Part shown: positions 6,574 to 14,089 of the stretch, piece after piece
Layout of the letters: each line of letters opens with the position of its first letter
How positions within the stretch are numbered: the first letter of the stretch is position 1
NCBI GenBank assembly: GCA_030146295.1
Contig: JASLCD010000046.1
Span: 1-14,089 of the forward strand
DNA length: 14,089 nt
Reading direction: 5' to 3'
From: Chryseobacterium sp.
GTDB taxonomy: Bacteria > Bacteroidota > Bacteroidia > Flavobacteriales > Weeksellaceae
Made by a program: the position numbers and the translations under genes
Notes under the pieces: generated by a model
What the model was told of the DNA's origin: nothing
Database searches by the model: none
Seen by the model: only the letters and a program-made list of their open reading frames with translations

Positions 6574-8112
6574 TTAATAGCCAGGGTTTTGTTGAATATT
6601 AGGGTTTGCATTAATTTCATCCAATGGAATTGGTAATGTAAATCTATAATCACTAGCAGGTAATGTAAGTGGCAATGTCTTGTTATCATCGTCATATACA
6701 TCTCTGTCAACCCCTACTCCAGCAGCTACACCCATTCTTTTTAAATCTAAATAACGGTGTCCTTCATAACACAATTCTCTTCTTCTTTCAAGAAGGATAT
6801 CAGCATAAGCCTGTTGAGCTCCAGAATATACAGGTAAAGCAGCAGCTCCATTTTTAGATCTAGCTTTTCTAACCTTATTAATATTATCTGCAGCAGTAAT
6901 CATATCTCCTTGATTAGCAGCTACCTCTGCTAATATGAAATACATTTCTGATAATCTAAACATCTTAATATCATTTCTCAACTGCATCGTAGCACTTGCA
7001 AGAGGAGGATTTTTCCCAGGATATTTGTTGATTACAATAACATCATCTTCTCTTGCATTTGCTCCGTTAGGATAAAACCCATCAAATATACTTGAAGCAT
7101 CAACAAAAACGTCACGACGAACGTCACCTGCTGGAGATATTTGGTTATTGATAACAGAAAATAATTTTCTACCCATGTCATAATTTACAGATCCGTTAAG
7201 GTCAGTAGAATTGGTAGTCCAAAGACCAGCAATATTAGACCAAGAACCTGTTGAACTATTTGGTCTGTATAAAGACCAAAGGATTTCGCCTCTTGCAGCA
7301 TCTGTCCACATGGTAGAATATGATGTACCTGAACCAGGAGTTAAAGCCTGACCACTTGTATTAATAGCTGCATCAGCATTAAGTTTTGCATTTACATTAT
7401 CTCCTCTGTAGTTATAATATCTAGCAGCAATTGCATTGATTGAAGCTTTTTTATCAAAATAATGCTGAGCAGAAACTCCAGTTGAAACTACACTTGAATT
7501 AAAGTTTGTAAGTGCATATTGTAAATCTGAATCAATCAAAGCAAAAATATCAGAGTTTTTCACTCTTGGTAATTTTGTAGTAAAAATATCTGCCGGCTGA
7601 GTACTTAGCATAACCCCCAATGCATTTGGATCTTTCATATTTGTTGAGAAATATGATTCCAATGTAATATAAGCATAAGCTCTTACTGCTCTAGCATTCA
7701 CCAGGATACCAGTATACAATGCCTTATTTGCAGTAGATAATGAGTTATAATCAATTAAAGCACTTCCTTTTAAAAGAATATTCACTTTATTGATAATGTT
7801 ATAATTACTTACCCAAATACCTGAAACCTGGCTTGTTGTAGAGTTAAGTACAAATCTGTGTGTTAAGATATCTGATGTACTTACGCTACTAGGACCAAAT
7901 CCAACCTCATCTGTGAATAGTGAAGTAAAAAAGATCTCATTCGTTGGGTTTACAGCTGGATAAACACTTCCGTTAAGAAACTTCTGCATATCATCCACAG
8001 ACTGAAAAGCAACATTTGCATCATTAATCTCGCCATCCTGGACAATTTCTAGTGCATCTTTACATGATGTCAGCACTAAGAAAAACGATAATATATAAAA
8101 TACTTTTTTCAT
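6574..8112 (-). CDS. SusD/RagB-family nutrient-binding outer-membrane lipoprotein
   Basis: This 512-residue protein has a lipobox L-T-S-C with the lipidated Cys at 17, followed by K-D, which is compatible with surface export. The family signature is clear in the C-terminal half: M-F-R-L-S-E-M-Y-F-I-L-A-E-V-A (384-398), a helical repeat with N-K-V-R-K-A-R (412-418), L-L-E-R-R-R-E-L-C-Y-E-G-H-R-Y-L-D-L-K-R (440-459), and the typical ending L-P-I-P-L-D-E-I-N-A-N-P-N (493-505) then N-P-G-Y. The N-terminal half has the expected TPR-like helices, for example A-R-A-V-R-A-Y-A-Y at 140-148. In characterised systems such proteins form a hinged lid over a SusC barrel and capture oligosaccharides or peptides. 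It starts 12 bp after the SusC-like gene, so the two act as a pair. Its ligand cannot be read from sequence. Confidence 0.96.
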   Translation of the reverse strand: MKKVFYILSFFLVLTSCKDALEIVQDGEINDANVAFQSVDDMQKFLNGSVYPAVNPTNEIFFTSLFTDEVGFGPSSVSTSDILTHRFVLNSTTSQVSGIWVSNYNIINKVNILLKGSALIDYNSLSTANKALYTGILVNARAVRAYAYITLESYFSTNMKDPNALGVMLSTQPADIFTTKLPRVKNSDIFALIDSDLQYALTNFNSSVVSTGVSAQHYFDKKASINAIAARYYNYRGDNVNAKLNADAAINTSGQALTPGSGTSYSTMWTDAARGEILWSLYRPNSSTGSWSNIAGLWTTNSTDLNGSVNYDMGRKLFSVINNQISPAGDVRRDVFVDASSIFDGFYPNGANAREDDVIVINKYPGKNPPLASATMQLRNDIKMFRLSEMYFILAEVAANQGDMITAADNINKVRKARSKNGAAALPVYSGAQQAYADILLERRRELCYEGHRYLDLKRMGVAAGVGVDRDVYDDDNKTLPLTLPASDYRFTLPIPLDEINANPNIQQNPGY

Positions 8113-8124
8113 TTTAATAATTTT

Positions 8125-11016
8125 TTAGAAATCAATTTTCACCCCTACTGTATACATTCTCGGGTTAGGATATACACTTAAATTTGATCCTGTAAGTGGC
8201 TCAGGGTCGAAACCTCTCCATTTTGTCCATGTATAAAGGTTTTCTCCTTGTACATAAATTCTAAGTCCTGTAATTGGCAGGTTCTGTAACTGCTCTTTTC
8301 TAAGTTGATAACCTATTGTAACAGATCTAAGTTTTAAGAAAGAAGCATCTTTAATAAAATAATCAGAGTCTGCAGTATATCCCCAGTTGGTAGCTCTTAA
8401 GCTTGGAGTATCAGAATTTGAGTTTTGAGGAGTCCAAGCATTTAACAAGTCTGTTGACATGTTTGAAGATCCTACAGCAGTTGATCCTAATCCTTCAGGG
8501 TTTGCTAACCAATAAAGAGCGTTATCAAATTTCTTAACACCTTTTTGGAATGTGAATAACCCATCTACGAAGAAACCTTTGTAATTTGTTTCGAATCCAA
8601 AACTTCCTGCATATTTAGGAATTGGACTTACGTTAAGGAATTGTGCATCTTCCACTTTTGGTGCTTCTGTAACTCCACCATCTTTAGTGTAGAATAACAA
8701 GTTACCATTACTCTTATTAACACCTGCATATTTATAAACATACCACTCACTTAGAGTATGTCCAGCCATGTTAACTGTTGTTCCTGGTTCCGGATCTCCA
8801 AAAATAGTATAGTCATTAACTTTGTTATTGTTATAAGAACCATTAGCAAAAAGGCTGAAAGTAAGATCATTAGTCTTAATAACATTATAACGTAATCCAA
8901 GTTCAATACCTTTATTGGTCATTGATCCGTTATTACCGCTTACATTATAAGAACCTGAAACTCCTGAAATAGGAATTGTACTAAATAGATTAGTTGTTTT
9001 CTTTTGATACACATCAAGAGTACCTTCTAACTTATTATTAAGTAATGTAAAGTCTAATCCAATGTTTGCCTGAGCAACGTCTTCCCACTGTACTAATGGG
9101 TTACCATAAGCAAAACCTAGCCCAAGAGCGTTACCATATCCTGTAGGAGAGGTATATAAATCTCTTACAACCTGGCTAGCTGTTAATAATGGGTTTGAAC
9201 CAGGAGAAGCTGCAATAATATTCTGGTTACCATTTGTTCCATAAGAAGCTCTTAGCTTAAGAGTATTAAACGTAGAACCTTCCATGAAGCTCTCTTTGTC
9301 AATATTCCATCTACCTGCTACAGACCAGTATGTTGCCCATCTGTTTTCTCCAACGAATCGGTATGATGCATCTCTTCTTAATGTTCCTTGGAAACCAAAT
9401 CTTCCTGCGTAGTCATAACTTACTGTTCCAAAAATACCTAAAGTACCTGCTGTAACTCTTGAAGCACTTACAGAAGGAATATAAGGAGATGTTGCAGAGT
9501 TATCAAATGGTACATATCCTGTACCTGAACCCGGCACATAAGTTCTTGGGTCTAATCCATTTTGTCTTCTTGTAGTAGATCTGTAATATACTTTGTTATA
9601 TTCCATGTTTACGGAAGCATCTACAGAGTGTTCACCCAATTTTCCGCTATATAACGCTGAAACTACATTGTTAATAGTTAAATCTCTTGTTGTTATCTGA
9701 TCTTCAAAACCGGTATATTTAGCTGTACCTTGTGTTGCTAATGCTAAATATGCCCAAGGAGCTCTACCAGTAATTCGATCACTTTGTCTGTAATCAATAC
9801 CTAGTTTATTACTAACGGTAAAGTTTTTATTAATATTATAAGAAGCACCTAAGTTTGCACCGATAGAAACCTGATCTACCATGTTTGGAAGATTTCCTCT
9901 AGTTAGAAGGTTTTGCAGTACATAGATATTATTACCATTATTAAAGTTGGTTCCAATAGAATTAAATAGCTGCTGTCCGTTTGCATACTTAGTCGGAGAC
10001 AAGTATGGTAAACCAAGAAGAACCCCAAGAAGTGGGTTTTGTACAGAGTTATTTCTGATACCACTATTGGTTTCTTCGTTTAATTCGTTTCTTCTTGAGA
10101 ATGCAAGAGCAATCTGTGAGTTAACGTTTAATTTATTGTCTTTAGATTTAGCCTGAATATTTGATCTAACAGTAAATCTCTTAAAGTCTGTAGTTGGTAC
10201 TGCACCACCTTGCTCCATATAACCAAAAGAGTTATAAGAAGAGATATTTGCACCACCGGTAGAAAGTGCAACATCATGAGATTGGAACATCTCCGGTTTG
10301 AAGAATAATTTTTTCCAATCTGTATTAATACCTTGAGCTAAAGCATCTTTAGCAGTAAGATAATTTGGGTTAGTATCAGACAGGCCGTATAATTTCATAA
10401 TCCCCATATACTGTTCAGTATTGGCAAGATTATATTTATCAAGTGGTCTTAGAGACATCCCTGTCATCCCTGTATAAGAAAGCTTGAATCCACTGTTATA
10501 TTTCCCTCTTTTTGTTCTGATAACTACAACCCCGTTAGCACCACGGTTACCATAGATAGCAGTTGCTGCAGCATCTTTCAGAATAGTTGTAGACTCAATA
10601 TCATTAGGGTTCAAGTTTCTATATTCTGAAGCATTCGATGGAATATCATCGATAACGATTAAGGCATCTGTGTTACCATTAATAGAACTCGTACCACGAA
10701 TCAATAAGCTAAACTTAGCAGAACCCGGGCTACCAGAACCACCATTCATGATTACCCCTGGCGCTGACCCCTGTAAAGAAGTTAACATATTGACATTTGG
10801 TCTGTTCTCGAAGAATACCTCCCCAACAGTATTAGAAGCAACAGTTGACTTAGGTTTTGTGATACTTTTTGAGTATCCTAATAAAACGACTTCATCAATT
10901 GATGTTTCTTTTTTTACCGTGTCCTTTTTCTTAGTTGTTGTCTGCTGCTGCGCAATAACCATTCCTCCAAAGAAAAACAGCGCTCCAGCACTCAATACAC
11001 GTAATTTAACATTCAT
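8125..11016 (-). CDS. SusC/RagA-family TonB-dependent outer-membrane transporter
   Basis: This 963-residue protein has a signal peptide (1-22, V-I-A/Q), a Thr/Lys linker, and a TonB-box-like I-D-E-V-V-L-L-G-Y-S (40-49). The plug domain is at about 60-170, with family motifs S-G-S-P-G-S (94-99), I-R-G-T-S-S-I-N (106-113), V-I-D-D-I-P (121-126) and L-K-D-A-A-A-T-A-I-Y-G-N-R-G-A-N-G (146-162). A long beta barrel runs to the terminal V-G-V-K-I-D-F strand ending in Phe. It takes up a ligand with energy from TonB-ExbBD and pairs with the SusD-like lipoprotein encoded 12 bp downstream. Unlike many SusC proteins it lacks the carboxypeptidase-regulatory-like domain between signal and plug, and it has no STN domain for anti-sigma signalling. 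It is the first gene of a three-gene operon with its own promoter. Confidence 0.96.
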   Translation of the reverse strand: MNVKLRVLSAGALFFFGGMVIAQQQTTTKKKDTVKKETSIDEVVLLGYSKSITKPKSTVASNTVGEVFFENRPNVNMLTSLQGSAPGVIMNGGSGSPGSAKFSLLIRGTSSINGNTDALIVIDDIPSNASEYRNLNPNDIESTTILKDAAATAIYGNRGANGVVVIRTKRGKYNSGFKLSYTGMTGMSLRPLDKYNLANTEQYMGIMKLYGLSDTNPNYLTAKDALAQGINTDWKKLFFKPEMFQSHDVALSTGGANISSYNSFGYMEQGGAVPTTDFKRFTVRSNIQAKSKDNKLNVNSQIALAFSRRNELNEETNSGIRNNSVQNPLLGVLLGLPYLSPTKYANGQQLFNSIGTNFNNGNNIYVLQNLLTRGNLPNMVDQVSIGANLGASYNINKNFTVSNKLGIDYRQSDRITGRAPWAYLALATQGTAKYTGFEDQITTRDLTINNVVSALYSGKLGEHSVDASVNMEYNKVYYRSTTRRQNGLDPRTYVPGSGTGYVPFDNSATSPYIPSVSASRVTAGTLGIFGTVSYDYAGRFGFQGTLRRDASYRFVGENRWATYWSVAGRWNIDKESFMEGSTFNTLKLRASYGTNGNQNIIAASPGSNPLLTASQVVRDLYTSPTGYGNALGLGFAYGNPLVQWEDVAQANIGLDFTLLNNKLEGTLDVYQKKTTNLFSTIPISGVSGSYNVSGNNGSMTNKGIELGLRYNVIKTNDLTFSLFANGSYNNNKVNDYTIFGDPEPGTTVNMAGHTLSEWYVYKYAGVNKSNGNLLFYTKDGGVTEAPKVEDAQFLNVSPIPKYAGSFGFETNYKGFFVDGLFTFQKGVKKFDNALYWLANPEGLGSTAVGSSNMSTDLLNAWTPQNSNSDTPSLRATNWGYTADSDYFIKDASFLKLRSVTIGYQLRKEQLQNLPITGLRIYVQGENLYTWTKWRGFDPEPLTGSNLSVYPNPRMYTVGVKIDF

Positions 11017-11044
11017 ATTAACAAATTTTAATATATTTAATGGG

Positions 11045-11075
11045 CAAATATGTTAATAAATATTAACATCCACAA
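11045..11075 (-). promoter_or_regulatory. Promoter of the SusC/SusD operon (TTG-N20-CATATTTG)
   Basis: On the minus strand TTG (11075-11073, within TTTG) is followed after 20 nt by CATATTTG (11052-11045), a seven-of-eight shape match to TAnnTTTG with C for the first T. The spacing fits the flavobacterial -33/-7 pattern. The leader to the ATG is 28 nt, longer than at the other promoters in this window. The spacer contains a perfect inverted repeat. Confidence 0.5.
11050..11069. repeat. Perfect 20-bp inverted repeat in the susC promoter, candidate operator
   Basis: The arms ATGTTAATA (11050-11058) and TATTAACAT (11061-11069) are exact reverse complements separated by AA. The repeat fills the spacer between the proposed -33 and -7 elements and overlaps the first three bases of the -7 element. 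A dimeric repressor bound here would block the promoter. The regulator is not in the window, and the role is inferred from position and symmetry. Confidence 0.5.
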
Positions 11076-11273
11076 ATTAAACCAGTGTTTAAACAGCTCT
11101 TTTTTTTAATGTATAACTCGCAAATCGCCTAATTTAAATAAGATTCAACAACAATAGGTGGATTTTATTCAATAAAAAATAATTTTTACGCCATACAAAT
11201 TCACTTTAACAAATTATTAATAATTCAAAAAAAATTATTTAGAATCATTATAAATTAGATGGGTGTAAAAAAT

Positions 11274-11303
11274 AAAAAAACCACTTTATAAAAAAGTGGT
11301 TTT
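11274..11303 (-). terminator. Rho-independent terminator of infB
   Basis: Positions 11277-11287 (AAAACCACTTT) and 11293-11303 (AAAGTGGTTTT) form a perfect 11-bp stem with a 5-nt loop. On the minus strand the stem leads into seven or more T residues, then A and another T run. The hairpin begins 18 bp after the infB stop codon. It separates infB from the SusC/D operon. Confidence 0.92.
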
Positions 11304-11321
11304 CACATATTTAGGATATAT

Positions 11322-14089
11322 TTATTTCAATTTCTTCTTGACTGCTACTTCTTCGTAAACTTCAAGAATATCTCCGATTTCGATATCATTATAACCTTTC
11401 AGGTTCAGACCACATTCGTAGCCTTTTGTTACTTCTTTAACATCGTCTTTGAAACGCTTCAAGCTTTCAAGTTCACCATCAAATTTAACAATACCATCTC
11501 TCAACAAACGTACTTTCGACTGTCTTGTAACTTTTCCGGTAAGAACCATACATCCGGCAATTGAACCAACTTTAGAAATCTTGAATACCTCACGGATTTC
11601 AACATTACCAATAACCTGCTCCTGGATTTCAGGAGAAAGCATTCCTTCCATTGCTTCTTTTACCTCATCAATTGCTTTATAGATTACAGAATATGTTCTG
11701 ATTTCAATTTCCTCACGGTCTGCAAGCTCTTTTGCATTAGCACCTGCTCTTACGTTGAATCCAATGATAATTGCATCTGATGCTGCTGCCAAGTTGATAT
11801 CAGATTCAGTGATCTGTCCTACACCTGAGTGAAGAATTTTCACACTGATCTCCTCTGTTGACAATCTTTGTAACTGATCAGAAAGTGCCTCAACAGAACC
11901 GTCCACGTCACCTTTAAGAATAATATTCAACTCTTTGAACTCTCCTAAAGCAATACGTCTACCCAATTCTTCAAGCGTTGTATGTTTTTTCGTTCTGATA
12001 GAAAGTTCTCTCTGCAGCTGCTCTCTCTTGTTTGCAATCGCTTTACCTTCACTTTCATCTGCATATACTCGGAATTTATCACCAGCGGTTGGCGCTCCAT
12101 CTAACCCTAAGATTGTTGCCGGAATTGAAGGACCTGCTTCCGCAAGATTTTTCCCTCTCTCATCAAGCAAAGCTTTTACTTTACCATGATTTTTACCTGC
12201 CACTACATAGTCACCAACTTTTAAGGTTCCGGTTTGTACCAACATTGTAGCAACATAACCTCTACCTTTATCCAGAGACGCTTCAATAACAACACCATTT
12301 GCAGAACGTTCAGGGTTTGCCTTTAGTTCAAGCATTTCAGCTTGTAGTAAAACTTTCTCTAATAGTACATCTACATTATTACCGAACTTAGCTGATATTT
12401 CCTGTGCCTGAACATTTCCTCCCCACTCTTCAACTAAAACCGGAGGGTTCAAGCCTGAAAGTTGCTGGCGAATATTATCAGGGTTTGCATTCGGTTTATC
12501 AACTTTATTGATTGCAATAATCATTGGTACCTGTGCAGCCTGGGCGTGAGCAATCGCTTCCTTCGTCTGTGGCATTACATCATCATCAGCAGCAATTACA
12601 ATAATCGCAATATCTGTGATCTGTGCACCTCTGGCTCTCATTGCCGTAAAGGCTTCGTGACCAGGAGTATCTAAGAATGTAATTCTCTGACCGTTTTCCA
12701 GTTTTACGTTATAAGCACCAATGTGCTGAGTAATACCTCCGGATTCACCTGCAATTACGTTAGTTTTTCTAATATAATCCAATAATGAAGTTTTACCGTG
12801 GTCAACGTGTCCCATTACCGTAACTACTGGCGCTCTTGATACTAAACTTTCTTCTGTATCAACTTCATCTTCGTTGTCCGCTTCTTCAAGATCAGCATCC
12901 GAGAATTCAATTTTGTAACCAAATTCATCTGCTACTAATAATAGAGTATCTGCTTCCAATCTTTGGTTCATGGTAACCATTACCCCAAGTGAGAAACATG
13001 CAGAAATTACTTCTGTTGGCGAAACGTTCATTAAGCTCGCTAATTCACCTACAGTAATAAATTCTGTAACTTTTAGAGTTCTGTCTTGTGCTTCAAGCTC
13101 CTGCTGACGCTCATCCTGCTCTCTACGGTAAGTTCTCTTATCTTTTCTATGTTTTGCAGATTTAGATTTACCTCCTTTATTAGTCAGTTTTTCTAATGTT
13201 TCCTTGATCTGATTTTTAACTTGCTCATCAGTCAGCTCAACTGGCATAACTCGTTGTCCAGGTCTGTTATTCTGAGGTCCTTTTTTGAATCCTCCACCTT
13301 GACCACCTGGGCGGTTTTGGTTATTATTGTTTCCAAAACGGTTTCCACCACCCTGGCCACCTTGACCTGGAGGTCGGTTTCCTTGGCCTCCTTGCCCCTG
13401 GCGATTTCCGCCTTGTCCACCGTTATTATTATGTTGACGGTTTCCTTGGCCTTGTCCACCCTGGTTGTTATTATTATTTCCTGAGTTTTGATTATTCCCT
13501 CCCTGACCCTGTTGGTTATTCTGGCCACCTGGTTTTTCAATTCTCTTTCTTTTCTTTTTTGCTCCAGCACCTGGTTTTGGTGCAAACTGAGTCAAGTCAA
13601 TCTTTTCTCCAACAATCTTAGGACCGTCAAGTTTCTGATATACTGTCTCAATTTTCTGAGGCTCCTGAGATTCAGGCTCTGTCTCCACTTTTGGAGTTTC
13701 CACTTTTTTCTCCACTACAACAGCAGGTTTTGGAGTTTCTTTTACTGGTTCCACAGGTTTAACTTCTTCTTTTTTCTCCTCCATTTTTGGCTTGTCTTTT
13801 TTCACAGGTCTGTTTCTAGATTCTATTTGAGACAAATCAATTTTATCCAAAACTTTGAATTCTTGTTTTTCAGGAGCTGATTTAACTTCCGGTTGTTGTT
13901 CTTTCACGATTTCTTCTTTCTTTTCTTCAACCGGTGTCGCAACAGGAGCCACAGGAGCTGTAGGAGCATCCTCAACTTCAGGCTTCTTAGGTTCTAAGTC
14001 TATTTTACCTAAAATTCTAGTTTCTGGTTTATTTGCTTTAGCTCTTATCACTTCAGGGGTTTTCTTTTCTTCAATTTCCAGTTTTTCTT
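11322..14089 (-). CDS. infB: Translation initiation factor IF-2, 5' end outside the window
   Basis: IF-2 is the GTPase that places formyl-Met-tRNA on the 30S subunit and promotes subunit joining. The frame stays open to the window edge; GTG at 14051 is an internal Val codon, since E-K-L-E-I-E-E-K-K-T-P-E precedes it, so perhaps 80-100 residues are missing. Counting from that Val, a charged Pro/Lys/Glu-rich region runs to ~170, then a Gly/Asn/Gln/Arg-rich tract (175-268), the IF2_N domain (~323-382), and the GTPase domain: G1 G-H-V-D-H-G-K-T (414-421), G2 G-G-I-T-Q-H-I-G (438-445), G3 D-T-P-G-H (461-465), G4 N-K-V-D (515-518), G5 S-A-K (553-555). Domain 2 and the C-terminal tRNA-binding domain (to 909) follow. 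All GTP-binding residues look intact. A strong terminator follows the stop. Confidence 0.98.
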   Translation of the reverse strand, partial: EKLEIEEKKTPEVIRAKANKPETRILGKIDLEPKKPEVEDAPTAPVAPVATPVEEKKEEIVKEQQPEVKSAPEKQEFKVLDKIDLSQIESRNRPVKKDKPKMEEKKEEVKPVEPVKETPKPAVVVEKKVETPKVETEPESQEPQKIETVYQKLDGPKIVGEKIDLTQFAPKPGAGAKKKRKRIEKPGGQNNQQGQGGNNQNSGNNNNNQGGQGQGNRQHNNNGGQGGNRQGQGGQGNRPPGQGGQGGGNRFGNNNNQNRPGGQGGGFKKGPQNNRPGQRVMPVELTDEQVKNQIKETLEKLTNKGGKSKSAKHRKDKRTYRREQDERQQELEAQDRTLKVTEFITVGELASLMNVSPTEVISACFSLGVMVTMNQRLEADTLLLVADEFGYKIEFSDADLEEADNEDEVDTEESLVSRAPVVTVMGHVDHGKTSLLDYIRKTNVIAGESGGITQHIGAYNVKLENGQRITFLDTPGHEAFTAMRARGAQITDIAIIVIAADDDVMPQTKEAIAHAQAAQVPMIIAINKVDKPNANPDNIRQQLSGLNPPVLVEEWGGNVQAQEISAKFGNNVDVLLEKVLLQAEMLELKANPERSANGVVIEASLDKGRGYVATMLVQTGTLKVGDYVVAGKNHGKVKALLDERGKNLAEAGPSIPATILGLDGAPTAGDKFRVYADESEGKAIANKREQLQRELSIRTKKHTTLEELGRRIALGEFKELNIILKGDVDGSVEALSDQLQRLSTEEISVKILHSGVGQITESDINLAAASDAIIIGFNVRAGANAKELADREEIEIRTYSVIYKAIDEVKEAMEGMLSPEIQEQVIGNVEIREVFKISKVGSIAGCMVLTGKVTRQSKVRLLRDGIVKFDGELESLKRFKDDVKEVTKGYECGLNLKGYNDIEIGDILEVYEEVAVKKKLK
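13248..13529 (-). repeat. Low-complexity Gly/Asn/Gln/Arg tract inside infB
   Basis: About 94 residues are almost only Gly, Asn, Gln, Arg and Pro, built from irregular copies of G-G-Q-G and N-N-N-N. The coding DNA shows matching short repeats (CCTTGACC- and TTATTATT-type units on the plus strand). The tract joins the charged N-terminus to the IF2_N domain and is predicted to be disordered. It also produces a spurious open frame at 13232-13585 in another frame. Confidence 0.85.

Larger units (their letters stand above)
11017..11321. other. AT-rich intergenic region between infB and the SusC-like gene
   Basis: This 305-bp stretch has no credible gene on either strand. From right to left it holds the infB terminator (11274-11303), about 180 bp of very AT-rich DNA, and the susC promoter with its palindrome. 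Two further short perfect palindromes occur: AATTATTAATAATT (11212-11225) and TGTTTAAACA (11086-11095), the latter about 10 bp upstream of the -33 element. Palindromes made only of A and T are easy to get by chance here, so only the one inside the promoter is given its own entry. Confidence 0.7.

Noticed and set aside
10670..11056. 128-residue plus-strand open frame opposite the start of the SusC-like gene
   Set aside because: It is antisense to the conserved plug domain and has no features of its own.
11212..11225. AATTATTAATAATT palindrome as an operator
   Set aside because: It consists only of A and T in a very AT-rich stretch far from the proposed promoter; chance is a sufficient explanation.
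13232..13585. 117-residue open frame on the minus strand within infB
   Set aside because: It is a frame-shifted reading of the Gly/Asn/Gln repeat DNA inside a certain gene, with no signal peptide, domain or start context.
14049..14051. GTG as the start codon of infB
   Set aside because: The same frame continues upstream to the window edge with typical IF-2 N-terminal sequence (E-K-L-E-I-E-E-K-K-T-P-E), so this is an internal Val and the gene is truncated by the window.
1..14089. CRISPR array, tRNA or rRNA gene, insertion sequence, prophage or defence island
   Set aside because: I found no regularly spaced repeats, cloverleaf-like or rRNA sequence, transposase or phage motifs on either strand.

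Overview
The window looks like chromosome of a flavobacterium, most probably Chryseobacterium or a close Weeksellaceae relative. This placement is inferred from four things: AT-rich DNA, a SusC/SusD pair, a Porin_10-type porin next to a bacillithiol-type bshC gene, and promoters with the Bacteroidetes TAnnTTTG -7 element instead of sigma-70 boxes. I made no database comparison. Every gene I can support lies on the minus strand, so transcription runs from the right end of the window to the left.

Right end (11322-14089): most of infB, translation initiation factor IF-2, with its 5' end outside the window. Its long disordered N-terminus contains a Gly/Asn/Gln/Arg-rich tract and three copies of a K-I-D-L motif. 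A strong rho-independent terminator (11274-11303) closes this unit. Next comes a 305-bp AT-rich intergenic stretch holding a promoter and a perfect inverted repeat placed between the promoter elements.

Middle (5731-11016): a compact three-gene operon with gaps of 12 and 18 bp. It encodes a SusC/RagA-type TonB-dependent outer-membrane transporter, its SusD/RagB-type lipoprotein lid, and a third, SusE-position lipoprotein with a probable surface-export signal (C-K-D-D). A second strong terminator (5684-5704) ends it. No hydrolase, sensor or ECF sigma factor lies beside it, so the imported substrate cannot be read from context.

Left (96-5638): a putative outer-membrane porin, then bshC 12 bp downstream, starting with TTG in the same frame as the porin stop. 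bshC encodes the cysteine-adding step of bacillithiol synthesis. Next is a secreted protein with four LysM domains and a type-1 periplasmic-binding-protein-like domain, which has its own well-matched promoter. At the extreme left edge the first nine codons of fabD (malonyl-CoA:ACP transacylase) are visible, too short for ordinary ORF calling.

The theme is mostly envelope biology: nutrient import, porin, cell-wall binding, thiol redox buffer and fatty-acid synthesis, beside a core translation gene. I see no RNA genes, CRISPR arrays, insertion sequences, prophage or defence genes. The less ordinary points are the operator-like palindrome in the susC promoter, the four-LysM/binding-protein fusion, the motif repeats in the IF-2 N-terminus, and the uncharacterised third lipoprotein. 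None of them amounts to a clearly new system.
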